Origin: Macrosoma leucophasiata
Taxonomy: Eukaryota; Arthropoda; Insecta; Lepidoptera; Hedylidae
Reading direction: 5' to 3'
DNA: 64,000 nt
NCBI GenBank assembly: GCA_036365455.1
Contig: JAWQUS010000030.1
Location: 2,666,001-2,730,000 of the forward strand
Below are positions 19,161 to 31,624 of the stretch, piece after piece; the stretch's first letter is position 1, and the number at the start of each line of letters is the position of its first letter. Under the pieces are notes generated by a model. The model had not been told where the DNA came from and ran no database searches. It worked only from the letters and a program-made list of their open reading frames with translations. A program made the translations under genes and the position numbers.

Positions 19161-19335
19161 TCAGGTAATGTTACCCGCATTTACCCAAGGTTATTGCAAT
19201 TACAACAACCAATAAAATTACAATTCTGTAAATACGGTTTTATGATCTTGTTCAATGTTAATTCATGTCATAAAAAATATAGGTTCTATAGGCGCCGTTA
19301 TAAATTGATTTGTTTAAATGTCAAAATTAAGATAA

Positions 19336-19793
19336 ACTTAACACGCTGTATTTTAGCGTAAGTAGGTTTTAACCTGAGAGAATAATATTAAGATTAGCGT
19401 AAGTAGGTTTTAACCTGAGAGAATAATATTAAGATAAACTTAACACGCTATATTTTAGCGTAAGTAGGTTTTAACCTGAGAGAATAATATTAAGATAAAC
19501 TTAACACGCTATATTTTAGCGTAAGTAGGTTTTAACCTGAGAGAATAATATTAAGATAAACTTAACACGCTATATTTTAGCGTAAGTAGGTTTTAAACTG
19601 AGAGAATAATATTAAGATAAACTTAACACGCTATATTTTAGCGTAAGTAGGTTTTAACCTGAGAGAATAATATTAAGATAAACTTAACACGCTATATTTT
19701 AGCGTAAGTAGGTTTTAACCTGAGAGAATAATATTAAGATAAACTTAACACGCTATATTTTAGCGTAAGTAGGTTTTAACCTGAGAGAATAAT
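19336..19793. repeat. 61-bp tandem repeat array, about 7.5 copies
   Basis: Unit starts GCGTAAGTAGGTTTTAACCT and continues through GAGAGAATAATATTAAG to ACACGCTATATTTTA. Unit starts at 19356, 19397 (a 41-bp short unit), then every 61 bp at 19458, 19519, 19580, 19641, 19702 and 19763. Units are almost identical, so recently amplified. Each contains a small hairpin CGCTA-TATTT-TAGCG. Confidence 0.97.
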
Positions 19794-19951
19794 TTGCAAG
19801 GTTTAAGCATTAAGTCTGCAAATAACTTTATTGAACTTTTGTTGCAATTTGTAATTTATTTATTTACCTATTTATTCTTTATATGCTCGAATATGGTACA
19901 TAAAGGAGGACTTAATGCCACTAGGCATTATCTCCCAGTCAACCTTTGGGC

Positions 19952-20088
19952 ACACCGCGGACACTCCGCCAAAATTCCATACAAACGCTGAATTTGGTCT
20001 CTAATACACAGACATCAATCAGTAACGTGTATTTACACGTGCACCTGTGTGCGTAGCACGTAGAAAATACCAACCGTCGCCCATAAAT
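19952..20088 (-). mobile_element. Repeat family J, copy 2 (partial)
   Basis: CACACCGCGGACACTCCGCC to CAACCGTCGCCCATAA matches the inverse of 4590-4803 but lacks the last ~70 bp. Confidence 0.65.
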
Positions 20089-20099
20089 GAAATGAAATA

Positions 20100-21250
20100 A
20101 AAATGCTCTTGGTTCTCTGCTTTGGGTTATGTAGAGAGCGACGATGTAGGTGCAAAACGGGTCTATATTCAGAAATTATTTATCTGCATACTAATGTCCC
20201 CAAACGTGTTAATAGGTATACTGTCGAAAATCATATCTGGATCCTCGGATCCCGCTGATGTATCGCCACTATTCCATAGTAGGTAGGTACCTACCTACTT
20301 AGTAACGGTAGATATTATGAATTTCATAAACAGCATTCCTTATCATATTAATTCCAAGAGTTATCATTCGTGTCATGTCATCACAGATACCTACCATACC
20401 GTTTTGCATGTGCAAAGACTTAAAATAAGTAAACAAATCAAGGAAGGTTTACGTGGACACAGATGTTTGAAGCTCTCAGATCTCTAGCTAGTATCTAGGT
20501 CTACTCTAAATAAAGGAACACAAAAAATGACGTTTGTTATAGGTATGATAGCTCCTTAAATATTTATTTTATTCGATTTTTAGGATTTGATAGGTATAGC
20601 GATAGCAGAATTAGGTAGGTAGGTACTTATATAATCTGTAAAAATTTCAAGTCTTTAAGCTATTTTGATTTTTGAGATAGGTAGAGGTACAGCCTGGTGC
20701 CAGACAGACAGATGGATATTCAGACTGGACTTGGTAAAAGGATCCTGCCTGACGCAAACAGAATTTCAATATTCAAGGAAGAATAATTTTATTGTTAAGT
20801 AGGTAGTAGATTTATTACTTTCTTATTGCGTTTCAGAATTAATGCACACTCCGTGCGAATACCAATAGATATATCTTCCACAAATAATTCTATTACAAAA
20901 TTATAGTTTATGATGCAGGTAGATAAGTACTAACTGTGGACAGTGTGGTTATTGCACAGTAAATTCTAACAACATCGGCCCGGATATATCACAGTCAGCC
21001 TTTATTAGCAACGCGCACCGTGGCGATTTATTTCCATCCAGTGGTTAGCGGCAAATGAACATTGTTTGTCACCAACCGACTGCTAGCCTGCCTCTAAATT
21101 GGACCAAGGTATTTGGGTAGCGAAATATTGGATGTTTGAAGCCAGTATTTGTTGCGCTTGTCAAACAAAACAAATATGTGTGAATATTTAAGACCCATCA
21201 ATTTTACGTGTAAGTCCTAATGGATGCCTTGTACCTAAATTATTGCGTAT
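20100..21250. other. No gene recognised
   Basis: AT-rich with several TAGGTACCTAC-like motifs typical of lepidopteran intergenic DNA. No exon, RNA gene or dispersed repeat recognised. Confidence 0.4.
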
Positions 21251-21258
21251 TTTATTTT

Positions 21259-21470
21259 TACTGATGGCAGAGAGTCAGTGATGGAGCTCAAAGGAAGAGA
21301 CGCTGTTTCATTTAATCTGTCATTAAATAGTACCTAACTACCCTTAATTATCGCTTCTGGTTAGACAGTTGGTAAATTAGATACCTAATAGGTGGTTATG
21401 TTCATTTTTTTCTTACATAGAGGCAAAACATCTTGAACATCAAACATCAACAAATCTGCATGTCACTTAA
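21259..21470 (+). mobile_element. SINE family A, very degenerate (A9)
   Basis: TACTGATGGCAGAG, GTGATGGAGCTCA and AAATCTGCATG follow the family A order; most of the body has decayed. Confidence 0.45.
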
Positions 21471-22331
21471 AGTACCCATCCAGATGTTTATAAAAAACTG
21501 TGAAACCTCATTCACTTATCTTCCATGTGACTTCTGACCTTCTCTTCGTTTCATTGCAATAAGCATAAGTTTCGTGTTCTGCTAATTTGTTAATAAAGCA
21601 CAATGATAACATATTTTTTTCACAATAATAACGTGTACCAGGTAAATCGTGACGTGCCAATCGCAAGACTGCTTTAACTAAGTGGTAGACATGCGCTTTC
21701 TTTCTACGCGACATCCTGGTTTATAAAAAGTAAACATTACAAATATCAAAATAAACTGACTTTCACATTGTAACAAGACCTAATAAACACGCAAACAAAG
21801 CAATTACGTTACCCGATACTATCTTTATTACGCTTGACATTCGATATAATAATAAAACCAGACAGAACAACGCTGTAATGTCCTTTCAACAATTTATAGT
21901 GTGTACGGAGCCTTAGTTTTTTTGGTTTATTTATGGTACGAATTGAAAAACCAGTTGTTACGATAACGTCCATCACTAATTATACCTAATTTTGATAACT
22001 TAAAATTTTATTATGATTGAATTAAAGAGGTTTTGGTTGAAGGAGTTTATTTAATTTTCTTTTGGTGGCATTTTGAATGTTAAATAGGTTTATTACAGTG
22101 TCCGTGTGAAAAAGAATAACAGCGCGTTAACGCGGCCATTCAGGTTGCCTTCAAAACTTAATAGTAAATGTTCTGCTTTTCATCTATAGCTATTCATCGC
22201 TTTATTCGTTTTACTGTGATTCATTTGACTGTCTTGAAATAATAGAATATCTGATTCTGATTATTTTGACTTTTACGGTGCTTAGGTATATATAACAACG
22301 ATTACAAAATATCGTTTTACTTGACATTTTA

Positions 22332-22690
22332 CTGCCTCAGTAGCGTAGTGGTAGCAGGCCACTACTATTACGCAGGAGGTCCTGGGTTCGATTCCCGGGT
22401 CGGGGACTATCAGAGATAACGGTTAAAAATCCTTTATCTCTGCTTCTATTGGGATTTTTCCATTTTCTGGAAGTTTCCCAGTACCCGGAGTATGGTAATG
22501 TGCCCGAAGATGGCAACAGGTTCGCCACCTGTTACATGGGCCAAAACGTAACCGGCGAGTCGTGGGTGTTTGCATGTATGATTGAATGCATGCATTTACC
22601 TCTGCCTACCCCTTCGGGAATTACAGGCGTGAAGTTACGTTTTACTTGACACTGGCAATATGCGTAACAGCGATGCCATTAAACTTAAAT
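22332..22690 (+). mobile_element. tRNA-derived SINE, family B, full promoter (B3)
   Basis: CTGCCTCAGTAGCGTAGTGG contains TAGCGTAGTGG, a perfect A box, and GGTTCGATTCC a perfect B box. The body (TTGGGATTTTTCCATTTTCT, GCCACCTGTTACATGGGCC) ends in GGCGTGAAGTTACG. CGTTTTACTTGACA occurs just before (22312-22325) and again at 22634-22647, a 14-bp match that could be a target-site duplication, although the second is also part of a repeated tail seen at 5045 and 10765. Confidence 0.85.
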
Positions 22691-22752
22691 AAAAAGTTTT
22701 GAATCAATAAAAAATGCGTTATGTACGAAAAACATAAATTACCAGTACGTTT

Positions 22753-23041
22753 TACTGGTGGTAGAGCTCCAGTGACGGAGCTCGCGGGCGTAGGCACCAC
22801 CGCATTACCTAATATACTTGCCGCTAAATGGTAGTGTTCAGCACTATCGTGTTCCGGTCAGGTGGTAATGTACTGCCCTTTAATTGCCGGCACAGAGGCA
22901 TAACACCTTAGGCCTCAAGAGTGGTAACGCATCTGCATTTTGATCTTGGTCTTTGTGTGGATGTCTATAGGCTGCAGTCATCACTTAACATCAATGTGAA
23001 CTGCATGCTTGTTTGCCACTTCCAGTACATAAAAAAAAAAA
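22753..23041 (+). mobile_element. SINE family A, full length (A10)
   Basis: One of the best preserved copies: TACTGGTGGTAGAGCTCCAG to TTGCCACTTCCAGTACAT plus A-run. Confidence 0.9.
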
Positions 23042-23475
23042 CGTCCAGTACCTACTTACCTATACCAGTTAAGAATATTAAAAAAAAACCCCATACATCT
23101 GTTAATAAAACTAATTTAGTTGAAATATTTTATGCTGATGGTATTTTAATGTCGTTTCGTTTTTTCTGCACTTAAACAGCAGAATTTATCTTAAATTCCA
23201 GTTTCATCGTATTCTATTCACATTCATTAATTATTTCAAGGTTTGTGACAAAAGCTTGACGTTTTTATTGATGTTGTTTAAATAAATTTTTCGTGTTTAC
23301 AATCTAGTGGTATTTAAACACTTGGCGAAATAAGATTACGAAGTGCTATTTGAAAATGTATACGGATTAAGATTTGAAAAATTTTGTTATTTTTTCTTTA
23401 ACACCAATTACAGACGCGTCTATATTTTATTACAAGGAACTTAATATACCTACCTACTTATAAGTAGTTTATTCA

Positions 23476-23512
23476 ACTTCACCCCTGTCCCCCAAAGGGG
23501 TACGCAGAGGTA
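23476..23512 (-). mobile_element. SINE family B, 3'-end fragment
   Basis: TTCACCCCTGTCCCCCAAAG and GGGTACGCAGAGGTAAATG match the inverse of the B 3' end. Confidence 0.45.
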
Positions 23513-23813
23513 AATGATACGTTTTCGATGCCGAGTTTTGGATTCCTGCAAATTGATTGAACCCGTGGACCCGAGTGGCTTGTTACTACTCATTCGATTT
23601 ATCTAGATACCTACTCATGCAGCCAATAAAATATTAGGTCAGTCTTCTGTTATACATACCTATCTAATCGTAAACCAAATTAAATATGCCGGTTCCAAAA
23701 CGTAACTATTAAAAACTTAAAGGAGCAAACACAAGAACAAACACAAACCAATCACAAATCTCTAGTCTCGCTAGACAGACTTCTTCTTTCCCTGACAGAT
23801 TTTTTATAAATTT

Positions 23814-24414
23814 AAAGGAGATGTTGCAAAAATGTATGGACCTCCGGCCATGTATTGTACACAATATCATTAAACGGGCAAAATCAATATAAAAACGTTT
23901 TTTACTGCATATTTTCACTTATTTAGCTTTGTTTGCAGTTACAAAACATTATTTGCAGTTAGAATTGCAACACAAAACCAACATGGCGAATATGGCGGGC
24001 GATGTCATTTTGACATAATTTCATTATTCAATTGTTTTTTGATTAGATAGTATGTACTTGGAGAAAAGAAGTAAAATACTATCGAAATCGATTTCATGTG
24101 TTAATACTAAGAACTTAATATTAATCAATTTCCAATGTAGAGAAATTCATCGGAACTTCTTTAAATTGATCGCATTAGTTAAATACAGATAGCATTAGTT
24201 TTGTTTTATCTAAATAGGTACTATCCCAAGCGTCGGCTGTATCGCCACCATGTTGAACATAGTTAAAAATGATAAAATCGTTTGAATTAAATGTGGTCGT
24301 AACTGTAAAATATATACTTGAATAAATTAATTGTATTTTTTTCGGATTCTTCTTTAAATTACCCATTTTTTGAGGTAGTGTACAAACCAGAGCCGAGCTC
24401 GCAACATCTCCTTT
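23814..24414 (-). mobile_element. MITE family F, 601-bp copy
   Basis: Perfect inverted termini AAAGGAGATGTTGC and GCAACATCTCCTTT. Colinear (inverted) with 34885-35360 and 41027-41498, plus about 125 bp of extra internal sequence. No transposase; short ORFs only. The family contains CATGGCGG and GGTCCATACATTTTTGC as landmarks. Confidence 0.85.
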
Positions 24415-24467
24415 CCTAATAAACACCTGCATTCATAAACTATACTGCTTGGATTATTTATATTAGC

Positions 24468-24625
24468 AACACACGACCGGATTCGGTACGGAGGACCGAC
24501 TCCGCCGATCTAACCCGCGCGAGCGGACCGCATCGGACCAAATCCGCTGTGGCTACACACGGCCAGATTTGGTTCGGAGCATACCGAATCCGCTGTCCGC
24601 TCTGTACCAAATCCGGACGTGTGTT
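24468..24625. mobile_element. Palindromic GC-rich MITE, family I copy 1
   Basis: AACACACGACCGGATTCGGT at the left and ACCAAATCCGGACGTGTGTT at the right are inverted repeats; the middle has further inverted TCCGCTG/CCGATC modules. 158 bp. A second copy is at 33738-33876. Confidence 0.75.
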
Positions 24626-25114
24626 ACGACTATTGCCGTATAGTAGGTATCGGTTCACACATAAATATTGAGACCATAAATGGAAAAGATTGACGTATCG
24701 TTTTACAAGTTATTTAACATATTTGTAATGCATGCCTTACAAAGTCTTAAATGAACCTTAAGGTCAGCTGCCGGTTGTTATGTAACAATTGAACCAGTAT
24801 TTAACCGATACCCAAGAGTAAATTATGCTATCAACTTGACTAGACAGATTGGTTACTTAACCAAATTAATGTTAAAGTTATTGGTTCTGCAAATTAATGA
24901 GTGTTGCTTGGTTCATTTTATTTGAGTAGGATGGAAAACGTGCAATTACTAAATGTTACTTCAAGCCTTATTTCACCGAAGGGATAGGCAGATATAAATT
25001 CTTGCAAACACTTAACTTCTACTAACCTAACCGATTTGCCAATTAAGTAGGTACATTTTGCAATGGGAATCTTTCGAAAAATGAAGCAATCCCAATATTT
25101 CTCGTCAATCTCGA

Positions 25115-25182
25115 ATCTGGGGTTCGAACCTGGGACTTCAGCTTAGCAGTAGTGGCCGCAACTACTGGACTGCTGAAGCAGT
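25115..25182 (-). repeat. tRNA-like fragment
   Basis: Minus strand has CAGCAGTCCAGTAGTTGCGG and CCCAGGTTCGAACCCCAG, an imperfect A box and a good B box at normal spacing. Probably the head of a decayed tRNA-derived SINE. Confidence 0.45.
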
Positions 25183-25184
25183 TG

Positions 25185-26490
25185 CTTTTAATATATTTTG
25201 AAATTCAAGGGCAGTGGCAGAACATGCACATCAACAAAAGCAGGCTTAAGGTAATCCTAAATGCATCAATATCGGTGACACTGATCAAAAATATTATGGG
25301 GTCATACATAATTCTAACGCGGGCAATGAAAAAAAAATAACAAAATATTTATTCGCAGGGTGAGACATATTGTGATAATATGTGAAAAGTCTGCTTTCGG
25401 CTGTGATCGACTTACATATACTGTCAGATAAGAAACAAGCAATGAAGTTTCTAGGAAATGAGACTATGACTAACAATGGAACTACGCCAGTCAACTGATA
25501 CGTTTCTACCTACTGCTCCACCACAGGCCCTTTGCGGCTGAAACGTATACTGCATGCAACCACATTTAAAATTTATATTCGAATAATAGAAACTCTAGTT
25601 CATTTTTAGATCAAGGATGTATTCTTGGACCACTTTTGTTTCCAATATACGCAATTGGTACTGTTTCACCAGCAAACATTTTTTGATTATTATTTAATTT
25701 ATTACTTGACTAATATTTATATATACTTCATGAAGAATGTTGAATGTGAATGTTTTTTCCAATTTATATATATTGGAAAAATTTTGCTCGTACATTCACG
25801 CAAAATACATACATAACACGCAGTCAAAGTATTAGCTACTTAACGGAAATCTGAACGAAAAAAAAATAGGATATTGAAAGCGCAGAGCAATAAACCCAGA
25901 CTTACTAATAAATCATGAAAAGGAATTGATCATAATCGTTTTACTGGATAGTAAATCAATTTCAAATCTAGTTCCAAAAAACAAGAATACGTGGAAATAA
26001 GAACCACAGAATATCAATTAATCGGTCTGACTTTGACCTGGCAATTGTTATATTCATAAATCTTTTCCTAGAAGGCTACTAGGTAGGCCATGATTTAAAT
26101 ACAGCTGGGATTATTTTGTATCGTGTATTCTATATAAGAGACGATAATGTAGGTAATATGATAATCTCTACGTTTTTGTTATTTCAACCAAAAGTAAAGG
26201 ACACAGATTTTTGTAAACATGGCTAGCTAGTTACCTACTACCAACAAAATAACTTTCGAAATCTTTTAAAATTATAATATTGTATTGTAGTGGTGGTAGG
26301 TTCAAATGCCACCCGAAATCAAATTGGTCTTTCCATTGCTTTTAAAAATCTTCAAATTCACTCGTTCGTTTGTAAAAATTACTCAGTGTTGAGACCTAAT
26401 TATCTACTTTTATAGGTGAATAGATGAATCTGTCAGTATATTAAAATCTATGACATAGGTATAACATATTAATGTATATCAGTAACATAT
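25185..26490. other. No gene recognised
   Basis: AT-rich; short ORFs without recognisable domains. A GGTTCAAATGCCACCC motif near 26298 hints at a further tRNA-like remnant. Confidence 0.35.
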
Positions 26491-26496
26491 CTATAG

Positions 26497-26580
26497 TTTT
26501 TGTTGGGGAATTGAACCAGAATTTGGGGTAATTTAGAGGGAAATTTGAATCCCTTACTCCATCCACTTTATCCGCTAGTG
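26497..26580 (-). repeat. Weak tRNA-like fragment
   Basis: Minus strand contains CTAGCGGATAAAGTGG and GGTTCAATTCCCC, resembling the box order of a tRNA-derived SINE, but the fold is poor. Confidence 0.3.
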
Positions 26581-26605
26581 ATCTTTAAACAATACACGTC
26601 ATGAA

Positions 26606-26822
26606 ATATAGCACATCGAGCTTAGGTAAGAAACAATCGGCTAGTTTCGAGTTCGTAGAGCATTATATCTGCTGCACACTGGCTACGTAAGCACTAATAG
26701 TCTAGTATTGGTCGAAACATGATTAAAATGGTCGACTTACGTCACATAGGTTGTGTACGAAAGAGACAATGCTCTACACAGCCGAAATTATCGTCCGAAA
26801 ATCCGGAGTCTCTCTCCTTAGG
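26606..26822 (+). mobile_element. MITE family E, copy 2
   Basis: GCACATCGAGC, CAATCGGCTAGTTTCGAG, TAATAGTCTAGTATTGGTCG and AAATGGTCGACTTACGTCAC follow family E in plus orientation; the right terminus is degraded. Confidence 0.65.
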
Positions 26823-26824
26823 TT

Positions 26825-27750
26825 TATGTATTTTTTATAGCTTACTTCGTACCGGTAAGTATATTCTTGAATTTTAAATATGTAGATCATTCTATCAGAT
26901 AAATTGAATATCAATAAACACAATTAACCATTTCGTTTCTCGACTGCACGGTCGGTAGCAATACATTCACTCAATTGCATCGTTAGCCATATGGTACGCT
27001 CGAAACCCCGCTTCCGTGTTTTGTTCTAGTGTATAATTATTTTATTACATTTACTTTAAGTGAAAGGATCTGCATTGATTATAATAATTGTGAATCTCAG
27101 TTGCTGTTAGTAAATAAACGACTTGCGTTTTCTCTCAAATGTATGTGTAGCAGATTAATGATATTTTTGTCGTGGTTTTCTTCAAAAAAGTAGGTAAATT
27201 GGGAAGAAAAGTAACTCACATATACAGATAGGTACTATAAAAAAGTGGCACGGATATGATCTGTCAATTGATGTTGACACAACAATACGCGGAGCAATCG
27301 TGTACAATTTTTTGAACAATTTTAACGTATCGTATCTGACGAAGTCGTGTAGCCACTTTTTATGACTATGGATGGGTGTACATTGTTTCTCAATAATTTA
27401 TTCGTAGGTGGTAGGTAATTAGAATTTATTTTCGAATCTGCCTCCGATTTAACACGCAAAACATCGGTTTATCGTGTTTCCGAAAATGGAGCATTCAATA
27501 CAAAGGTTTAGCAGGTAGCAGAATTCGTGATATTGTTGCAGTGATTTTCAAACTTACTCCAACTCTGCCCATATGATATCGACTCGATGATATAGAAGGA
27601 ATCCTTTAAATCTAAGCCCATACTTTAATTACTTATGCTTGTACGCATAGGTACCAAATAGAGGTGCCACGTCATAGGTCCCACTGGCATTTATTGTGGT
27701 CTTCTAGAGTTGGAAAGATACAACCAACCCATACTGCCTTTAACCCAAGC
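26825..27750. other. No gene recognised
   Basis: AT-rich, no convincing coding or repeat signal, apart from a slightly GC-richer patch near 27000-27020. Confidence 0.35.
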
Positions 27751-27751
27751 A

Positions 27752-29592
27752 TAGAAGAAGAAGAAGAAGAAGAAAAATATTTATTTTCATGGCACACACA
27801 CAACAACCAATAATAATAAAGTTAAAAACAAGTAAAACAATGGTTACATATTTGGTTGTGGGAAGCCAAGAAAAACGGCACCCACCTCAGCTGATTGCTG
27901 CAGAGTGACTGCAGCGCTGATATTCTGGTGGGTCCTAGTGGCATCACGAACTTCAAGCTGCCAGGCAATGCCTGAACCTCTTAAACGAATAGCCAGAAAG
28001 AAATAGACTTCTTATATATTATTCATATTTAAGTAAACTACCATCAATACATATATATATTACACTACGATAATAAAATAATAAACATATGTACCTAAAA
28101 TAAAATAAGTTAAAAATACCTATATACCTATAAAGCTTAGAAATAAAATTACGTAAATAGCCGCAATAGTGGAAATTGAAAAGAATACATAAATACTCAA
28201 ACCAACAGATAAATAAAATAAAATATTAAAATATTTATAAAAACAATTAAAAAAAAAAAATAATAATAATAATAAAGGAAAAAATAATAATAAAAAGAGA
28301 CAGTCGCATAAACGGAATGCAGCTACCACCACCGTCCGCCATTTTGTTTACTGTCACTGTCGTGAGTGACGTCAAGTGACGTGTCAAGTGTCATAATATG
28401 GTGAGAAAAGAAATTATGTACCTACATACCTGAAAAATTAAATAAATGTTCCACGTGGCACGCAACGTGGTTGGTAAACTTGATAACTATAGCGTCGTAC
28501 CAGGGAATCCATTTATATCAAGTATATTTGTGAGTCCCGTGAAATTAAATTGATCGGATAAATGGAAGTGCCGGCTACGCAACGCCCACGTGAGGTGTCT
28601 TTACGAGAGTGAGTAACTGCATTACATTACTTCGGACTTCTGTTCATTTAACAATATATTTTTGAATCTGAGTTTAAATGTGTTTTGTGTTTTCAGAGCT
28701 CGCAAAGGGGGCGGAAGATCATTCCAGCAACGGGTGGCGGCAAACTTGAAGCTACCCCGGAAAGCTGCTGTTCTATGTTTCGGCATGATCAGAGGTTTGG
28801 TTGTGGCTCTGAGACATTGTCGGTCGCGATCCCGTGCCCAAGATAGTTTCTTAAAGAGATAATCGGGTCTACCAGTTTGCACAATGCCGAAGAGTAAAGT
28901 GGCTAAATGTAATTTCCTACGATTGTCCATTTTCAAAAGATTACCTTTGTTAAGGAAAGGAGTTATATGCGTTTTAGGTGGTATGTTGTAGCAGAATCGA
29001 GCGCATGCATTTTGTACCCGTTGTATTAACCTCTTGGTTCTGCCAAGTATACACATACCATATACAGTATCAGCATAGTTCAGCTTGGATAGAATGAGGG
29101 ATTCACATAGCATTATACGCAATTCAACTGACAGGAAAGGACGAATTCTATATAGCAATTTAAGGCGATAAAAGCAGTTTCTCACAGCCTGAAGAATGTG
29201 AGTCTCAAAGTGCAGTTGCCCATCCATAACCACACCAAGGTTGCGAGCTTCGTCAACCCTTTCAACAGGGCAACCATTAATGGTGATTAAGGGATTAAAA
29301 GAGCATATTTTTTGTATTAAATCCCTCGAGCCTAATATTAGGTGTTTAGATTTGCTAGGATTCAGTGAGAGACAATTTCTTTTTGCCCAATCTGCAATCC
29401 TATCCAAGTCCTCATTAATTTTAATTACAGCTTCTTGGCAGTTTTGTGGATCAAAAGAGTAGTATATTTGCAGATCATCCGCATAAAGATGATACTTGGT
29501 GTGGGTTATGTGATCAGTGATATCAGCACTATAAAGTATAAAAAGCAGAGTAGGTGCATACCTTTGACATGGGCACCTATGCAATCTATATT
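27752..29592 (-). mobile_element. 5'-truncated CR1/Jockey-like LINE
   Basis: The minus strand carries the end of a reverse transcriptase ORF (28622-29584), then an ~850-bp 3' UTR, an AATAAA near 27778, and a (TTC)n run at 27752-27773 that may be its tail. The 5' break lies at about 29592, just before the VPQGS-type RT block. No target-site duplication could be matched. Confidence 0.7.
28622..29584 (-). CDS. Reverse transcriptase C-terminal half of a non-LTR retrotransposon (truncated)
   Basis: 320 open codons. Residues 11-20 (PTLLFILYSA) follow the RT block that normally reads PQGS.LGP.LF; the catalytic YADD is at residues 34-37, followed by DLQIYYSFDP. Downstream are the thumb and C-terminal region: LNPSKSKHLILGS (about 74-87), LGVVMDGQLHFETHI (the LG...D..L.W..H block), RPFLSVELRIMLCESLILSKL, and a terminal WNDLPPPLR. 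It lacks fingers, the first catalytic aspartate block and the endonuclease, so it cannot retrotranspose itself. The upstream PQGS region is out of frame by an indel. The motif set fits the CR1/Jockey group. Long intactness suggests a fairly young insertion. Confidence 0.85.
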   Translation of the reverse strand: MHRCPCQRYAPTLLFILYSADITDHITHTKYHLYADDLQIYYSFDPQNCQEAVIKINEDLDRIADWAKRNCLSLNPSKSKHLILGSRDLIQKICSFNPLITINGCPVERVDEARNLGVVMDGQLHFETHILQAVRNCFYRLKLLYRIRPFLSVELRIMLCESLILSKLNYADTVYGMCILGRTKRLIQRVQNACARFCYNIPPKTHITPFLNKGNLLKMDNRRKLHLATLLFGIVQTGRPDYLFKKLSWARDRDRQCLRATTKPLIMPKHRTAAFRGSFKFAATRCWNDLPPPLRALKTQNTFKLRFKNILLNEQKSEVM

Positions 29593-30410
29593 TTAATAAT
29601 TATTTATTAATATTTAAAAACTTTATGATATTTTTACACCCTTTTTGAACTGGCTATTAATTAAAAGTATTTCAAAGTTTACGTATTTTATTTTAATGAA
29701 TGCTCATACGAGTGAATAGGTTAGTTAATTTGTGAAGATTGTTGCTAATGCTATTATAGATCAAATATTGGCATCATCAACCAGATTAGCCTTTTTTGCC
29801 TTTGCAGACTGATTTATTTTTTTATTTGATGAATAGGATTACAACCACTCCGGTCTGAATTTTGAACAGTGGACGAACACTTCTTATTAATAAATGCCAG
29901 ACGTTATAGTCCCGTTTTATAGCTTTAGTCTAGACTTTCGAATGTTAACTTAGACTATCTTGGTAGTAGAGATGTTACTTAAGTATCGAGATCTGTTAAT
30001 CGTAAAGTATCCTATTTGTTGGTGTTTTTATTGTAGCATTAAATTTTAAAGTAGGCACCAGCAGCTAGCAGAAATTTCAAGCTTGATGAGGTTGCGCAGT
30101 AGGGTACGCGGAGTTTGTAGTAATAGGAAGAAGTATCGACAGAGGTTTTTCAAAGGAAACAGGAACAAACATCGCCCTTTTTTTCTAAAAAATCAATTGT
30201 GAGATAATTATCAACTAACTATAATATTGCTTTTAGGTTGATTCCATGGAGAAAAGCTAAACTGTAAATTTGTGTATGTGTAAAAATATTATGTCCCAAT
30301 ATAGGTATAGGAGCCCAAACTGCATTTAATTTCGTGAAAATTATAACAACTAAGCCCCTCGCAATCCTGCCTAATCTGACATAAATAAAATTGTTATACC
30401 CAAAAATTAT
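29593..30410. other. No gene recognised
   Basis: AT-rich unique-looking sequence without supported features. Confidence 0.35.
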
Positions 30411-30414
30411 TTAT

Positions 30415-30545
30415 TTGTATAGTTCCAGTGACTCAGTGATTTCAGCCTTTCAGCCTGATGGCAGCAAATCTGTATTTTATCCTCTAATTTTGTATAAATG
30501 TTTATAGACTTATCGTTGAATGATCTTGTTTGCCTCCTTCGTAAG
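30415..30545 (+). mobile_element. SINE family A, degenerate
   Basis: AGTTCCAGTGACTCAGTG, GCAAATCTGTATTTT and GTTTATAGACT in the A order, ending TTGTTTGCCTCCTTCG. Confidence 0.4.
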
Positions 30546-30747
30546 GTATTAAATAGTCTGAAACAAAATTACTTTTAAAGTTATTGGATATATGTAGAAA
30601 AGAAAAGAAACAATTGTTCACTGTTCGACGGTAGTTTAATTTGATTAATAATTACTTTGACAGAACAAGAGAATCAACAAATGAATTTGAACAACTGAAT
30701 ATGAACTGTTGAATGAGTGAGAACATTTCACTGTAGTGTTACAAGGC

Positions 30748-30988
30748 TGCTTTTTTTTTCAATGTAACGTAAGTGGCAAACAAACATGCAGTTACTTAAC
30801 ATTGATGTTAAGTGATGACTGCAGCCTATAGACACCCACACAAAGACCAGAATTCAAAATGGAGATGCGTTACCACTTCTGAGGCCTAAGCTGTTATGCC
30901 TCTGTGCCGTACATTACCACGATAGTGCTGAACACTACCATTTAGCGGCAAGTAAGGTAATCCGTCACTAGAGCTCTACCACCAGTAC
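30748..30988 (-). mobile_element. SINE family A with internal deletion (A11)
   Basis: Minus-strand copy from T-run to CTCTACCACCAGTA, missing part of the CCTGACCGGAACACG block and the GCGGTGGTGCCTACG block. Confidence 0.8.
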
Positions 30989-31042
30989 AAAAAGTTGAAT
31001 ATTGGTAGAGGTATATAATATCAATAAAAGTTTTACTATACG

Positions 31043-31075
31043 AAGTCTGAGTGCGGTCTATGAATCGCGCCCTAA
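31043..31075. mobile_element. Family V fragment
   Basis: GAGTGCGGTCTATGAATCGC resembles the arm of the palindrome at 36155-36291. Confidence 0.35.
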
Positions 31076-31624
31076 ATTTAAGTTTTGAATAAACTTGAAA
31101 AAGAAAAACATTACGTACTAGTTTTACCGTTGTTTGGATTACGTGACAAACATACATCCATGCGAGGTCATCCTGTCCACACAATATGTAATCTTGTAAT
31201 GTGCCATAAAATACGATAATATTTTTATGTGACCAATGTTTTATAGCGAGGTTGGATTGTGGCAACACTGATTTGAAAATGCAGTCCGTAATTTTTATTG
31301 GTATAATTGAAGTTTATTTAAATTACACGTTTTGAACTTGGTTGAAAATTCTGTATAATATTTTTTACCTATTATCTACGAATCTACGAAATTTATGGCT
31401 AAGATAATTCACTTGATGCTAGTACCTACGAATTAAGAACAGCCAGGAAATCAGAAGACTTGGACGAATATTGTATTTTTTTGATGAACAGTTACGCTAA
31501 TATCTTATTTTTGATAGTGGCAGTCCACTTTGATGGTAGCCTTAATATTGGACCGCATCGACTTCTTCAGGCCTGCACAATAGTAGTAATGCAATTAGTA
31601 GTCAATGTAGAAATATTGCCTCTC

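Noticed and set aside
21508..21714. 68-codon minus-strand frame (MSRRKKAHVYHLVKAV)
   Set aside because: ATG-initiated and somewhat gene-like, but no recognisable family, no convincing splice sites and no neighbour support.
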